A DNA stretch of 64,000 nucleotides from Gyrodactylus bullatarudis. Lineage: Eukaryota > Platyhelminthes > Monogenea > Gyrodactylidea > Gyrodactylidae. Numbering within the stretch: position 1 is the stretch's first letter; each line of letters opens with the position of its first letter. This document shows, piece after piece, positions 1 to 11,166 of this stretch. The position numbers were made by a program, and so were the translations under genes. The notes beneath the pieces were generated by a model, which was given only the letters and a program-made list of their open reading frames with translations, did no database searches and was not told the DNA's origin. The stretch lies in contig SSNU01000019.1 in NCBI GenBank assembly GCA_012064415.1, positions 1 through 64,000 on the forward strand, written 5' to 3'.

Positions 1-2
1 AG

Positions 3-596
3 CTAAAGTCACAAATTGGAAAGTCGAGTGTGGTGTATTTGGGTTTCGTATGGAGCAGAGGCAAACTTTTCCCAGACCCTGAAAAGGTGCAGAGGTTTGA
101 GGCCCTTAAGGTCCCATCTAATGTCGATGAGTTGAATTCAGTTTTGGCCATGCTAAGCCATTATGACAAATTCTGCCCAAATTTCTCGGCTATTGCAAAG
201 CCGCTGTATCAGCTAACGCGCAAGGATGAGGTGTGGAAGTGGACCGAGGATCACACGAGACGTTTCAGGCTGTTGATTGATACAATGAAGGGAAAGGTGC
301 TGGTCCATTATGATGTTTTAAAACCTTTGTATCTTACTTGCGACGCGTCGGAAGCCGGTTTCGGGTTCATACTCAGTCACGATACAGATATGATGCAGAT
401 AGTAGATGTCGGCAGCAGAGTAGCGTCAAAGGCAGAAGAGTCATACTCCGTTCCCGAAAGAGAGGCACTGGCCATAGTAGAAGGATTGAAGTATTTCCAC
501 AACTATGTCTTTGGCAGAAAAATAACAATCAGAACTGATCATCGAATTCTCAAGGATTTGTTTGCGGCAAAAACTGGAGCAAGGTGGTCAGCATGA
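3..596 (+). pseudogene. Ty3/gypsy RT C-terminal end plus RNase H (broken)
   Basis: The frame is open from the first bases of the window, so the N-terminus lies outside it. It encodes the RT thumb/connection region (motifs YLGF, VQRFEALKVPSN and the FCPNFSAIAKPLYQLT stretch usual in gypsy elements) and then an RNase H domain with LTCDASEAGFG, the EREALAIVEGLKYF helix and the TDHRILKDL motif. The first Asp (TCDAS), the Glu (ERE) and the second Asp (TDH) of the RNase H active site are all present. The frame ends early at a TGA (594-596), where a frameshift moves the remainder into another frame. The 5' portion cannot be judged. Confidence 0.85.
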
Positions 597-826
597 GGCT
601 CATGAGATGGAAGTTGATTTTAATGAGCTACGACTATGAAATTTTGTATGTTGAAGGAAAGCTGAGCGTGGTTGCGGATGCTTTTTCACGTCTGGCTGTA
701 AACCGGACGGTTGATAGAGAACAGGTGGATTTTGCAGTGGTGCACCAAGTGATGCAGGTTCCGAAATATGATGAGCTAATAAAGGAGGTGAAGGAAGTCA
801 AAGACGCTGTTATTGAAAAGGTCTAA
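584..826 (+). pseudogene. Ty3/gypsy RNase H C-terminus and linker (frameshifted continuation)
   Basis: This is the shifted continuation of the preceding RNase H. It carries the RLMRWKLILMSYDYEI stretch and the VADAFSRL motif that closes the RNase H/connection region in Ty3/gypsy polyproteins. It reads into an in-frame TAA (824-826), after which the same frame continues as the integrase. The methionine at the start is just an internal codon. No host gene is involved. Confidence 0.8.
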
Positions 827-832
827 GGCCTG

Positions 833-1672
833 GTGGTAAAAGGGTGGCCGATAAAATGCTCAGAGGAACTGCAGAAGTACAAGGCGGTTGCTGAAAATCT
901 GATGGTTCAGGATGGCCTACTTTATTATACACACAGGGTGGTGTTTCCTGGGTCACTCAGGAAGAGGGTATTGCAGGCGGTACACGAGGTTGGACACCCT
1001 GGCAGAGACAAAATGATTAGAATGATCAGGCAGTTCGCATGGTGGCCGGGTCTAGATCGTGAAGTGGCGGCTTTTGTCAGTTCGTGCGAGGTCTGTATCA
1101 AGCAAGGTGTTACGAGAAGAAAGTTTGCATTAATTTCTAGAGCAGAGGCAGAAAGTCCATTGGAGAGAGTGCATTGTGATGTGGCGCATTTCGAAGGACA
1201 CAATTTCCTGGTCACAGTGGATGCTTACTCGAATTTCATCTGGGTTGACATCTTAAAGAGTATGGAGTCGTGTGAAGTAATAAAAGCCCTTAAAATGTTC
1301 ATTCTGAGATATGGAAATCCGTTGAAGGTTGTGACAGATAATGGCACCAATTTTGCTAGTGCGGCTTGTTAAGAGTTTATGGCTGAAAGAAAAATAGCGC
1401 ACGAGAGAAACCCGCCTGGGTATCACGAATCAAATGGAAAAGCGGAAGTGGCAGTTCGGATTTTCAAGGTCTTCATGAGCAAATTGTTATCAGAGACGAG
1501 TGTTCCAATTTTGGAAGCTGTAGAATCTTTCATTGGTTATCATAACTGGACGCCGGGGAGTCAAGGTGCGGTACCTGCCAATGTCTTCATGGGTCGCGAG
1601 TCCGAATTGCCTGGAGACTGTGCTAATTTCGATAATCAAGTCAAGGAGTGCGGAGAGAGAATGGTACAGTGA
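833..1672 (+). pseudogene. Ty3/gypsy integrase with an in-frame stop
   Basis: The N-terminal H2C2 zinc-binding domain is visible (HEVGH, then CEVC about 30 residues later), followed by the integrase catalytic core: the first Asp in VHCDVAHF, the second in VVTDNGTNF and the Glu in the SNGKAEVAV stretch. An in-frame TAA at 1370-1372 interrupts the core between the second Asp and the Glu, so no full-length integrase can be made. After 1672 the sequence shifts to another frame. The domain order and motifs leave little doubt about the family; the copy is inactive. Confidence 0.87.
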
Positions 1673-1848
1673 CCAAGGAATCCGTGAGGAGTGAGGGAAA
1701 GAATACGTGGAGAGATGAAGCTGGCAGATTAGTCCATTCAAATGATGTGTATCCCAGAGGCAATGAGACTACAGAGGAGAAAGAAAGCAAGAAGGATGAC
1801 CCGCCTCTTGGCAAGAGAGTAATCAAAAGGCCGGCGAGGTACAGCTAG
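1648..1848 (+). pseudogene. Ty3/gypsy integrase C-terminal tail (frameshifted)
   Basis: A third frame carries the basic, proline-containing end of the polyprotein, with an RDEAGRLVHSNDVYPRG stretch and a KRPARYS ending shortly before the purine tract. Such R/K-P-P-x-R-Y endings are common at the C-terminus of Ty3/gypsy pol. It overlaps the end of the preceding integrase frame, consistent with a small insertion or deletion near 1650-1672. Confidence 0.65.
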
Positions 1849-1868
1849 AAGGAATCTCAAGGGGGAGA

Positions 1869-2939
1869 TGATCCCGGTGTCACCAAAAGGATTCAATTTT
1901 GCATACAAATGTGTTTTAGAACAAATTCAGATATATATTCATTGTTTTAAATGACCAACAAAAATAATATATAACATTATTGTGTCTCGTGATAAAAGTG
2001 ACTTTTGAATGATCTGTGAAATATGAGTGAATTCCAAAACAAAGAATTACTGTAAAAGAAAATCACTACGAATAAAATGTTTAAATCAATTTCATTTTAG
2101 ACTTTTTTCATCAAGAAAGTTATATGCACTCCAGTAATTTCATTTCACTATGAGAAATCAATACAGCTTTTCTATTTTTAAGCAATATATACTTCTCATA
2201 TCAAAAATGGACAAAAATAATTGGTATTTACAGCCTTTACAGTTTTATTATAATTTAGTTTAGTTTAAGTTTAGAGAGAAAATTTCTCATAGCTTCTCTG
2301 GTCTACTTGCACACAGATTATAACGTTTTTAAAGAGAATACAAGCTCTAAAGACCACAATGAGCCTGGTTGTGGTTAATGATTATGATCAAAGATTTTTT
2401 TCACATCTAAATGATTCTCTAACTTTTTCACCACATTATGAACTAATATTCTGCTTCTAACCCAACAAGAATTGAGTAGGTTTGCTCTATTCTCATTGGC
2501 TAAATTTTTAAACCAGTTTTTTTATAAAAAGATATCAGTAAAATTCAACCAAGAAATTACTTGATCGATATAAGCCATGAAAAAAAATCCAGCACCAGAA
2601 TGAATTTGATGTGTGTTTTGTGTTTAGGGGATAGAAAAAAGGTTTTCCCTTAAAAAAATTAAATTATCTCGTGTAAATTACGTTCTTTCCCAAAATGAGT
2701 TTAACGTGAATAAATCTCTAAGAGTGTACAATGTTTAACATTGCCAAATAAACACACAGATGGGAAGAGAAGAAGCGAAGCACTTTACACAATACACAAT
2801 GGGGATATTCTTTGAAGGGAAATCACGATTTCTACAAATGATACATATTTGTGAATATCTATGCCTAGTTTTTTTTATACAATGTAAAAAAAGTACACAA
2901 AACTATCTGCACGTAGAATTTACAGGTCATTTTACTTAC
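1869..2939. other. AT-rich interval, no gene seen
   Basis: This stretch should contain the 3' LTR of the retrotransposon, but no boundary can be placed. The remainder is AT-rich sequence without a coding pattern on either strand. If the Atg13 gene continues downstream on the minus strand, its later exons were not found here. Confidence 0.5.
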
Positions 2940-3410
2940 CCGGGAGTAAACGGAGGATAATCCAAATTGATTTCAACAAGGTTCCGAGACGTTCGATCAA
3001 CCTTGACTGTTTCGTATCATCAGTGTTAGTGTTCAGGGTAATTTCAACTTGATTATTCTCACTTTCCAAAAATGGCGTGTTATTCTGTAAGTTTTGCTCT
3101 GTGTCTAGGCGAAATTGCCAAATTTCCACGACAGAGAAACATTTAATTTGGATAATCTCAAGGGTTATGACATCGCCGACTTTCATTTGAAATCCACTCT
3201 CTAGAGACTGTTTAATGCTGGCGCTGACATCAGGATCTTCTTCAATGTTTAACATCATATTGTTCCTTGAGCCAACATCAGATAGACAAGTTGTTGTACA
3301 TAGTAAGCCATTTCTTCCCTGAACAATAGCATGAATTGACTTTATAATGAAAGAACGAAGACATCTGTCAACGACAGCTCTATCATTCACATCACTAATC
3401 ATTAATTGTT
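2940..3410 (-). CDS. ATG13: Atg13-like HORMA domain exon (partial gene)
   Basis: The exon reads from an acceptor (TTTGCAG at 3411 and above) to a GTAAGT donor just below 2940. The first in-frame ATG is at 3402. Encoded are about 154 residues resembling the N-terminal HORMA domain of Atg13, the adaptor that links the ULK1/Atg1 kinase, FIP200/Atg17 and Atg101 in autophagy initiation. The recognisable pattern is an N-terminal helix (RCLRSFIIKSIHAIVQGR), the VVEIWQFRLDTE strand, equivalent to the MELEIW strand of vertebrate Atg13, and the closing RLGTLLKSIWIILRLLPG helix, equivalent to LLLKSLLAITRVTPAYR. The downstream, mostly disordered part of Atg13 was not found in the window. It lies 89 nt downstream of the PGAP2-like stop codon on the same strand, an operon-like arrangement. 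Family assignment is by remembered motif pattern, so moderate to good. Confidence 0.68.
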
Positions 3411-3499
3411 CTGCAAATAAAAGGAAATGTTAATCAAATCAAGAATGTAAATGATTTCAAGTTTAGAAAGACAGCAGTTCAATTAAAACTTTAAATTTA
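3411..3499 (-). promoter_or_regulatory. Operon-like intercistronic spacer with AATAAA and splice acceptor
   Basis: Between the PGAP2-like stop and the Atg13-like exon there are only 89 nt. On the minus strand an AATAAA overlaps the stop codon, followed by a U-rich run and a TTTATTTGCAG acceptor directly before the next exon. This is the layout of spliced-leader operons: polyadenylation signal, short spacer, trans-splice acceptor. An ordinary 5'-UTR intron acceptor of a separate gene would look the same at the acceptor itself. Confidence 0.4.
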
Positions 3500-4297
3500 T
3501 TAGGAAGACTTTTTAGATGAATCATCCTTGTCTTCACAATATGTGGAGATGAGCATATCTTGAAAGTCAATAGCTCCACAAGCATGAAACCCCATGTTGG
3601 CAAATGCAAATCCATATTCTGCTAGACAAAACCAGCTAAATGCTTCAGGGTAATAGTTATGAATGAACACTTACCGTTTGGTATGCAAATAATCCTATGT
3701 CGATAAATGTTGACAATTATGAAAAGAATGCACGTTAAATTCAAAAGAAAGAATTTCTTTTTCAATGATAATGATTGAGTTTGCTGAGGAAAAGATTAAA
3801 GTTAGGAATAAAGTTTAACTCACATTTAGGGAGTAATAATGCTTTAGGAATAAAACTTGGAGTAAAATTTGTAAACCCATGTAGAGAATCGATGTAAATA
3901 CATAAACTGAAAAGACTAGTTGATGAATAGAAAAATCCTCTCCATTTGAAATAAATGCAGTACATATTAAGGAGAATAAATCTATAGAGCCGACCAGAGC
4001 AAGAAAAAGGCTTAAAATATTGTACTTCTGTGAGAATAATTTGTGATATAATATAATGAGTAATAGTCTGGGAGTAGAATGAAAGGCAATTACAAAACGC
4101 CAAACGTAGATTTCTGGCTTTATTCCAGTTACAGCGCTTATGCTTGGCAGGAAATTGGTAACTCCACAAGAACTTTGTGTTACCTCTTCGAAATGATACT
4201 TGAAAGAATATGCTGTCAGAAAGATAAGGGATACAAAAGGAGTGTAGACTCCGAACATGATAAGAAATTTGATGGGAAAAGAGATCCACAAGTGCAT
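3500..4297 (-). CDS. PGAP2: PGAP2/Frag1-family protein
   Basis: Three exons join in phase: 4297-3824, 3783-3675 and 3642-3500, split by introns of 40 nt (3784-3823) and 32 nt (3643-3674), both GT-AG. The product is 241 aa, close to vertebrate PGAP2 (about 250). PGAP2 is a multi-pass Golgi/ER protein needed for lipid remodelling of GPI anchors. Diagnostic stretches are HFEEV.....CGV.NFLPSISA, then YVWRFVIAFHSTPR, then the SNGEDFSIHQ loop, and near the C-terminus the AEYGFAFANMGFHACG helix, which aligns with LEYTVVLTNMAFHM. The start is taken at ATG 4297; an acceptor-like CTCTAG lies just upstream, so a short 5' exon is possible. The stop codon overlaps an AATAAA. Confidence 0.82.
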
Positions 4298-5110
4298 ATT
4301 TGGAGGACTAGAGAAAAATCTGATAAAAACGATTCATAAGCTTGCCATAAATAAACAACACTTTTATCTTTAATTTTTTATTCAATTTTGTCCACAAATT
4401 TAAATTAAATTTATACAATAAAATTAAAAATTTTCATTAAATTTCCATTAAATTTAATTACTGAAATTCAGGACCTGAATTTCCGAATCAGTCTTTTATT
4501 GATTATTCATAATAGCCACTAATTGACATTTCATATAGTTAGAATTTATTTCTATTTTGTCAATTTACTTATAAGTATAACTTGTATATTTCATTAAATT
4601 TAATTTCGTATAGTTCTTTCCCTAATTTGTTCATTTTTTCTCGGAGTATAGTGATATATCAATTGATTCTTAACTTTTAAAATTCTAAATGTAATATTTG
4701 ATTTATCTTTTCAAAATTTGAACCGTAAACTCTCTTAGATAATACACTGAAAATACAGATTTATTGTTTATCATACTTTGAGGAAACTTTTAATTTCTTG
4801 ATTAATATGAAATATTCAAAAATTAAAATTCAACAAAAATTTATTGAAACAATCAAATCTTTTATGTACATTTCAGTTGTTGTATATAAATCTCACATTT
4901 CTTGACAAGATTTCTTTTAATCAAAAAATCTTTACTATATAATAATATATCTCACAGTTGTATAATTAAAAAAATATAATTTTTAATATTTTTTCCTCAA
5001 AATCATTACATTTGGGCTGGATAGTGGTGAAATAGGTTTGTAATTCAAACTGGTTGATTGTCTGAAGTCAACGAAAAAATTGTTTCTCCTTGTGCTATCC
5101 TATGCTTCCG
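4298..5110. other. AT-rich intergenic interval
   Basis: Over 75% A+T with long A and T runs. It would hold the promoter or upstream exon of the PGAP2-like gene. No coding pattern was recognised. Confidence 0.45.
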
Positions 5111-5342
5111 CTAGGCATTATAACTTGACAAATATTCAATTGAACTATCTCGTTCGTCCATAAAGGGAATGACTTTGGAATCGTACCATTTTTTGTTCTC
5201 TTGTTGTCCTTGAATGAAAAGAAAGGGTTCATTTTTAGTCTTGGTAGTCTTGTAAAATGTAAACTGAATGGTATACCAGAAGAGTAGAATAATACTTTGA
5301 ATCAATTTAATTTGCTTCTTGTTCCCGAAAAATGTCCACAGC
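5111..5342 (-). CDS. Terminal exon of an unidentified membrane protein
   Basis: A minus-strand exon opens after an ATTTAG acceptor (5343-5344) and ends at TAG (5111-5113). It contains one hydrophobic segment (IQSIILLFWYTIQFTFY) flanked by lysines and a polar tail of about 50 residues with acidic patches (FMDERDSSIEYLSSYNA at the end). There is no suitable start codon, so it must be preceded by another exon ending in phase 2. The nearest upstream exon set (5550-6079) has its own stop codon and ends in a different phase, so the link is unresolved. I do not recognise the family. Confidence 0.4.
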
Positions 5343-5549
5343 CTAAATTATACTCTATAGACTACAACTCAAGATGTAAGAACTCAGATCAGTACCCCAA
5401 GACAAAAATAAAACTTTCACTAAATTGCGGTTTTAGTATTTTAATCTCAATACGACCAATAAAAATCAGGGTTTTAGATCACATAACAAAGTTTGAACAA
5501 ATATCATGCTGTGTGCAACTGTCCAAAGCTATAGATCAGCAGTGCTGAT

Positions 5550-6079
5550 TCAGCACTCTCTAAGGTAAAGCTCGTAGCTCTTTGGCTCTGACATCAAAAC
5601 GGAAATCTCCCTATCACACTCGAAACCATTCTCAGAATGAAGCAGCTCTTCAAATATCAATCCACGAAATAGATAAACTAGTGCCCTTTTTGAAAAAGAA
5701 TTCCATGTTCTTTGTAAACTTTTTCAATTTGATAACAATAAAATAAAGTTTCTATTTCAATCAAATGACTCAAATGATTGATGGAAGTAACTCACTAGTT
5801 GGCTCAACTCTAATCTGTTTTCTAGCCTCTTCCTTTTCTTTTTCCAAGAGATCTTGTTCCCTTTCTTCTCTCTTTTTGATCTGAGTTGGGAAAAATTCAA
5901 TGATTAAACTAAAATTGTAATCCATAATTGAGAAGTGATAAGAGACAAACTTTTTTCTTCTTCGAGCATTTATTTGAACATTTACAACAGACCCATATCA
6001 ACGAGGAGACAATTAACAAACTTAGAATGACTGCTGATCCAATCAGAATGAATGAGTTGAAGTTTGATGGATTTTCTGA
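5550..6079 (-). CDS. 3' exons of an unidentified single-pass membrane receptor with a coiled-coil tail
   Basis: Three consecutive minus-strand exons fit in phase: 6079-5951, 5880-5796 and 5647-5550 (stop TGA at 5550-5552), separated by GT-AG introns of 70 and 148 nt. The first encodes a transmembrane helix (FILIGSAVILSLLIVSSLIW) followed by a CCKC/Cys-Lys juxtamembrane cluster. The second encodes a very charged K/E-rich segment likely to form a helix or coiled coil. The third encodes a short tail with SYELY and DREIS-type tyrosine/serine sites, ending LYLREC. This looks like the end of a type I receptor, but no extracellular exon was identified further upstream and the family is unknown. Confidence 0.5.
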
Positions 6080-8184
6080 CTGAAATTGAAATTATTTTGA
6101 AAATATTATTGTCTGTCGAAAATAGTAGAGTCGATAATCTTCTATATAAAATATTCAGCTAAAATATTTATTTTAAAACGTCTTTTATAAAATCTAGTTC
6201 TTAGGGTAGGGTCCATAAAAAGAAAAAAATCATACTTTCACTTAAACCCTTTAAGAACCAGAAAAAATTATTTTTTAAGTGTCATCACCAAGATTGAGAA
6301 TTGTAAATGGTTTTAGAATTTGCTGATAACGTAATTATTTTACAAACCAACTTTTAGAAGATATTTGCTGGAAAAATGACTTATTTTTGGCCACAAATTT
6401 GGCAAACTTTCTTATTTTAAGAGATTATTTCGTCAAGCTCATCAAATATTTGAATTCTACGAGTATGGTTAATCGTTAAAAGTTTCTTTCTTTTCCGTCA
6501 TCTCTGCTAATTATAATGGGTTTTGAAAAAAACGCTTATTAAGTTTGTTGATTTTTTTTCAAAAACAATTACATCTTTAAATTATCATAGCTCTGCAATA
6601 ATTTATTGCTGCTAAAGGATTCATAGCTCATTCAGAAAAGTGGTTAAAAAATTGCATTTTTCAAATTCTTTAAAATAGACCCCCATAGTACAATGGCTAC
6701 GAATGGGTTTAATAACTTTTTAAGAAGTTCTATGAAATCTCACGCGGGAGGGAATCGTTTTCACGTCGCAGATTCAAAAAAATGAGAATTATAAAGATTG
6801 AATTTCTAACGCAGCAAGAGAAAAAATCCTAGCAAAGTAGATGAATTCAATTTTATTAATTTTTCAATCTTTCATCTTTTTTTCTTTCAAGTATTTCAAA
6901 ATATTTTATGGAAATTAGGTAGAAAGTTCCCCTTGGGATTTCTCCATTGCCGTTGGAACTTTTCCCCTTTTTAAAGTTGGGAACATTTATCTGGATTCTT
7001 CACTCAATGAGCAAATCAATTTGGGGATAAAATTAAAAGTCAATTGAATTACCACTAAGGAAATTTTAAATCTCTTTCTTACTCTCTCTGCAAAATCATG
7101 TTATGCAAAAACAGTAGGAAAATCAAGTTAAGGAGCATTTCATGCCAACATTCACGGGGAATGTATAAAACATGAAATTTTAAGAACAGATTTCGAAGTA
7201 AAGTAAATAGTAGTCGACACGTGATCGCATCGTGTAACTCCTCAGAAAGTCATAAAATGCAGAAAAAAATGCGTAAGAATGATGCAAATAGTTTTGTAAA
7301 CATATCAAATGAGAATGACTGGGGAAGACGAAATTTTAAAATTAATCAGTTGTATGTTAATCAATCCAAAAGTTCAAATCATTAGTGCTAGAACCTTGAG
7401 AAATCCAGAAAGGAAAGTCGATTCTTTTAGTAAAACCATTATCAATAGAAAACAAAAGGATTCAATAATAAGGCCAGATTTGATCGACTGAGTTGATTTC
7501 ATAAACACTTTTTATACAAATGTGTCTATAATTTAAACAAAATAACCTATATCACTAGATCAGTTTAATTTGAGATTATTTCTAGGAAATTGACAGGAAT
7601 TTTCTTATTGTTTGAGTTAACGCCAACTATTATTCTAGAAGTCCTTGTAACAAAATGAATAACTCAAGTAAAAACCAAGTTTCCAGATTCAGAAAATGAC
7701 AGGACTTTTTTTTGAGGGAAAGAATTTAATATTTAAGGATATAAAATTTGTAATTCCTTGAATCTTTTTAATTTTTCACTACTCTTTTGTTGTAAGAAAT
7801 TGATTGAATTAAGTAGCTGGAACAAAATCAATTTTCACTGTTTCCAAATTTTATAACCAAGCTGAACGGAAATCATGAATAGCCGAGCTGAATAATAACG
7901 ATAAATATTTCATTATTATTCTTTTGAAAAAAACACGAAACTATTTGATAGGCATTGTCTCTACTGAAACAATCATGTTGAAAATAAAGGTAGGAAATCG
8001 ATTACTACAACTCGAATTTCTTATTCGTAAAAGAATATACGCATTCTAAACGATTTCTTTTCAGCATTGTCGAGGATAGATTTGAGGTTCTCAAAGAATC
8101 ATTCCCTTCATGAGCCTCTTCAGGTTATCTGGAATCAGCGAATGTAAAAAAGTAATTCTCGATAAATATGGGAATTCAGGATCT
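6080..8184. other. Repeat-rich intergenic interval
   Basis: No gene recognised. A possible inverted-repeat element spans about 6240-6712, with TTAAACCC-type ends and an internal GTACAATGGCTACGAA motif that recurs inverted near 16803. Extracellular exons of the receptor ending at 5550 could be hidden here but none was supported. Confidence 0.4.
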
Positions 8185-8385
8185 CTATCCGACAGGTTCG
8201 TCTTATTTGGTAATCGATTAGGCCATGTTGCCGTATGTTTAGAAATAATCTAAGTATACATCTTTGATAGAAATAAATTCTCTGTGAGTTTCTTTCGTAC
8301 TAGTTGCGGTGGGATCTATTAGTAAGCTGAAACATACGGCGACATGGGCTAATCCAAATAAGACGAACCTGTGGGATATATTACC
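8185..8385. repeat. Short inverted-repeat (hairpin) element
   Basis: The stretch at about 8188-8245 (CAGGTTCGTCTTATTTGG and following) returns as an imperfect reverse complement at about 8329-8384, separated by about 80 nt. The short open frame over the right arm (8309-8506) is probably a by-product of the repeat. Confidence 0.6.
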
Positions 8386-8880
8386 TAAGAACCTAAAACG
8401 AAATAGTATAGATGCGGCACTATACAATAATTTTGGATCTTTCGGAAACAGTATCAAAATTCACACTTTTATTGATTCAAGGAAAAAAGTCGAAAAAATA
8501 TTCTAGATTTTGAGTGGAAAATTTTTTTGATATCAAGGTTTGAGGTGGATCAAACATTACTTTTTAGGATCATCATAAGAAAAGAAGATCATAGTTGTTT
8601 TAAGAAACATTTCATGGTTCCAAAATCTATTTTTGATCATATTTTTCTTGAATCGGTTTCCAAAAATATTCAGAAAATTTCGAGAGATTGGTGAGAAAAT
8701 GAGATTTTTGTAAAAATCATTAAATTTCCAAATTCTCCGAGAATAGTTGTATTTATTATTCGAACCTATCATTTTCTAAGTTATAAAGGGGAAGGAAATT
8801 CGATCGATTATAATAATAATTATTATTAAAAGAAATGTTTCACATTTTTTAATCAATCAAGTATGAAAAATGTTCATTAT

Positions 8881-9027
8881 TCCAATTTTTCAATATTGTA
8901 TAAGAACCCAGGTGATGACAGCACTGATCTTTGGATTAAAGAGAAATTCTTTATTAATACTATTAAACCAGATCTGTGTGTTCAAAAGAACCATACATAT
9001 TCTCTTATACTACCTTGGCCTATGTGA
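8881..9027 (+). pseudogene. Penelope-like element GIY-YIG C-terminal remnant
   Basis: A 49-codon frame ending at TGA (9025-9027) reads SNFSILYK, then WIKEKFFINTIKPDLCVQ and LILPWPM. This matches nearly residue for residue the end of the GIY-YIG reading frame at 47676-48038, including the identical LPWPM stop context. Upstream of 8881 the frame is not recognisable. It is therefore a 5'-truncated fragment of the same Penelope-like family. Confidence 0.72.
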
Positions 9028-11166
9028 GCTTTTTCACTCTTTTTTCTCTTCATTTTTGCTATTAATGGTGATTTTTTTGGAGTTTTTTCAGCTTACATTC
9101 TCTTCTTTATTTGGAACTTGCTTCTTATTATTTTCATTCTAATATTTGTAATTTATTATTTCAATGATTATAATTATAATTTTCATTGCTGATGAAGCTT
9201 TAAGAAATACGTATTCAGTGTTAATAAACCTTTTGTTTTTTCAATTTTTCAAAATTCCTATATTTTAAATTTAGCCCTGGAAATGAAGAAAATAATTTGA
9301 ACGAAGGAATTCTGTAAAGACAAAAATGCAAATGTGTTTATGGCTCGATGTGATTTTATGATTAATTATTCTGTTTATATGTATGTTGTCGGAATAATAG
9401 TAGTATCTATCGTTTTAACAATTATCTGTCAGCGTTGGACAATCTTTAATCCTTATTAAACACAATCTACGGCCAGATTAATCGATAATCAAATTTGGTG
9501 TTGTATTCTCTCTCTAAAGTTTTCTTTCATTAGACCTAATGGTTGTCTAAAGCATGAGAATCTTCTCAACCATCAATCAAAAGCATAACTTTAACGAATA
9601 ATTTTCTTTCCCAAACAGATTCTTACAAATTCAAAAAAATTATTTTGTCTATTCATCTCAACTTTTCAAATTCATAGCATAAAATGAGGAAAAGTAAACC
9701 CGAAAAATACAACACAATACTCACATGATTACTTTAAAATTAGTTGCTATAAAGTACAGCCCTATAATCAAGAATAAAAGTACCCTGTACAAATTTACAT
9801 AGTTTACAGATATGAGAATATTTTTCACCAGAAATAATCAATTAAGAGCTCTTGAAAGAGATATAGAAATACGAGATCATTTTCAACTTTTGATTTTTAG
9901 GCAATTTCAAATTTGGTTCATTTTCACTCGATAATTTGATCATCCAAGAATCCTATTCTTTAGAGTGTACTCAAAAAGGCCAATATTATTATTAGTACTT
10001 ATGGGTACTTGAAATGAGAGACTGAACGTATTATGGATAATATACTTCATTCTCCGTCTAAATCTAAATGTTGACATGGAACATGTTCTTTATAGCCTAA
10101 TTAGTTTAGAATACATTCATGCTTGATACCCATGGGTTATCTCTTGATCAATTGATATGTCTACATTCTCTGTACTTGTTTGCCTTTAATTATGAGCATT
10201 TAATTGTACTCAGCAAAAATTGGATGAAATTCGAGATTATGAATGGAAATAAATTAATTTATGCAAACATTCATTTAGCTCATTTCTCTTCTATAGATTA
10301 ACAAACTCAAAAAAATATCCTATCACTGTTAAGTTAAAAATTTTAACCCTTAAAGTTTCACTGAGCCTTTAAAACGACACAAACCACTTAAGCAAATCAT
10401 CATTATAAATTTAAGCGTAAGAAAATACTTTGTTCGATAGAAAATCTATTAATCTCAGGGAATATATATATCAGCTCTATCAAAATATGACCAAATTATT
10501 GCGTTAAAACCCCGTTATTATTAATCAGCGCATTCACAAACGCTAATTGATAAGATGACAAATGAATTAAATTTATTATTCGACAGAAATCGGACTTCTT
10601 TAAAAATTTTCTGAATGAACCTATTTTCACATTTTTGACATTTGACCTTGAGAATTTCGTTTATTTTCGAGATTTAAAGTAATAAAATACCAGTATTTGG
10701 GAATATTATAATAAAACTAACCAAGAAAAATTTGAATTTCGTAATTCAGGATCAAATGTATAGCTTCAGAGCTAATAATAGTTTTTAGCGTATTCCATTT
10801 AAAAATTCTCCAGGTTAGAATATATATTACGTTCAATGTGAAAACTCGGTGTACACTTTGAATATAATGATTAAACGTACAATGTGTACACTGGAAAATT
10901 TTTAAAAATCTTGAATTACTAGTTTTAAGCCAAATTTTGTTGAATCAATAGCAGTTTCCAATAACCTCATGCAGATTGGTCAGTGTGCATTCAACTAAGA
11001 AAACGTAAATGTTTTACCCTTTGATTAAGTTTTAAAGTTACGACCACAGTGTATTCGTCTTATGTAAGCCATAAGTCTTAATTTGAGAAACCTCTACAAT
11101 GCGTCAAAAAGGTGCAGGTTTCTCACTTGATATAGTTTTCTAAGTTATCAATCCAAAATTCATTAA
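9028..11166. other. Intergenic interval, no gene seen
   Basis: AT-rich sequence with short open frames only. A small inverted motif around TGTACACT (10848-10890) is visible. Nothing else is supported. Confidence 0.4.

Larger units (their letters stand above)
1..1868 (+). mobile_element. Ty3/gypsy LTR retrotransposon, decayed 3' half
   Basis: The pol order runs reverse-transcriptase end, RNase H, H2C2 zinc finger, DDE integrase core and a short basic C-terminal tail, and closes on a purine-rich tract (about 1858-1868) of the kind that primes plus-strand synthesis. The gag, protease and RT palm regions would lie before the window start. The copy is dead: it carries one frameshift inside RNase H, two in-frame stop codons and a second frameshift near the integrase C-terminus. 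A 3' LTR should begin just after the purine tract, perhaps with the TG at 1869, but with no second LTR in view its end cannot be set. Confidence 0.85.

Noticed and set aside
925..1215. Minus-strand frame across the Ty3 integrase
   Set aside because: Antisense shadow of the integrase domain.
3762..4289. 175-codon minus-strand frame overlapping the PGAP2-like exons
   Set aside because: It is a different reading frame of the same DNA. The frame ending at 3815 carries the family motifs and joins in phase with downstream exons.
5297..5548. 83-codon plus-strand frame
   Set aside because: Overlaps a minus-strand exon and a dispersed repeat (ATCAGGGTTTT...GATCACATA) also found near 61722.
8309..8506. 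65-codon plus-strand frame
   Set aside because: Half of it is the right arm of an inverted repeat. No protein family is recognisable.
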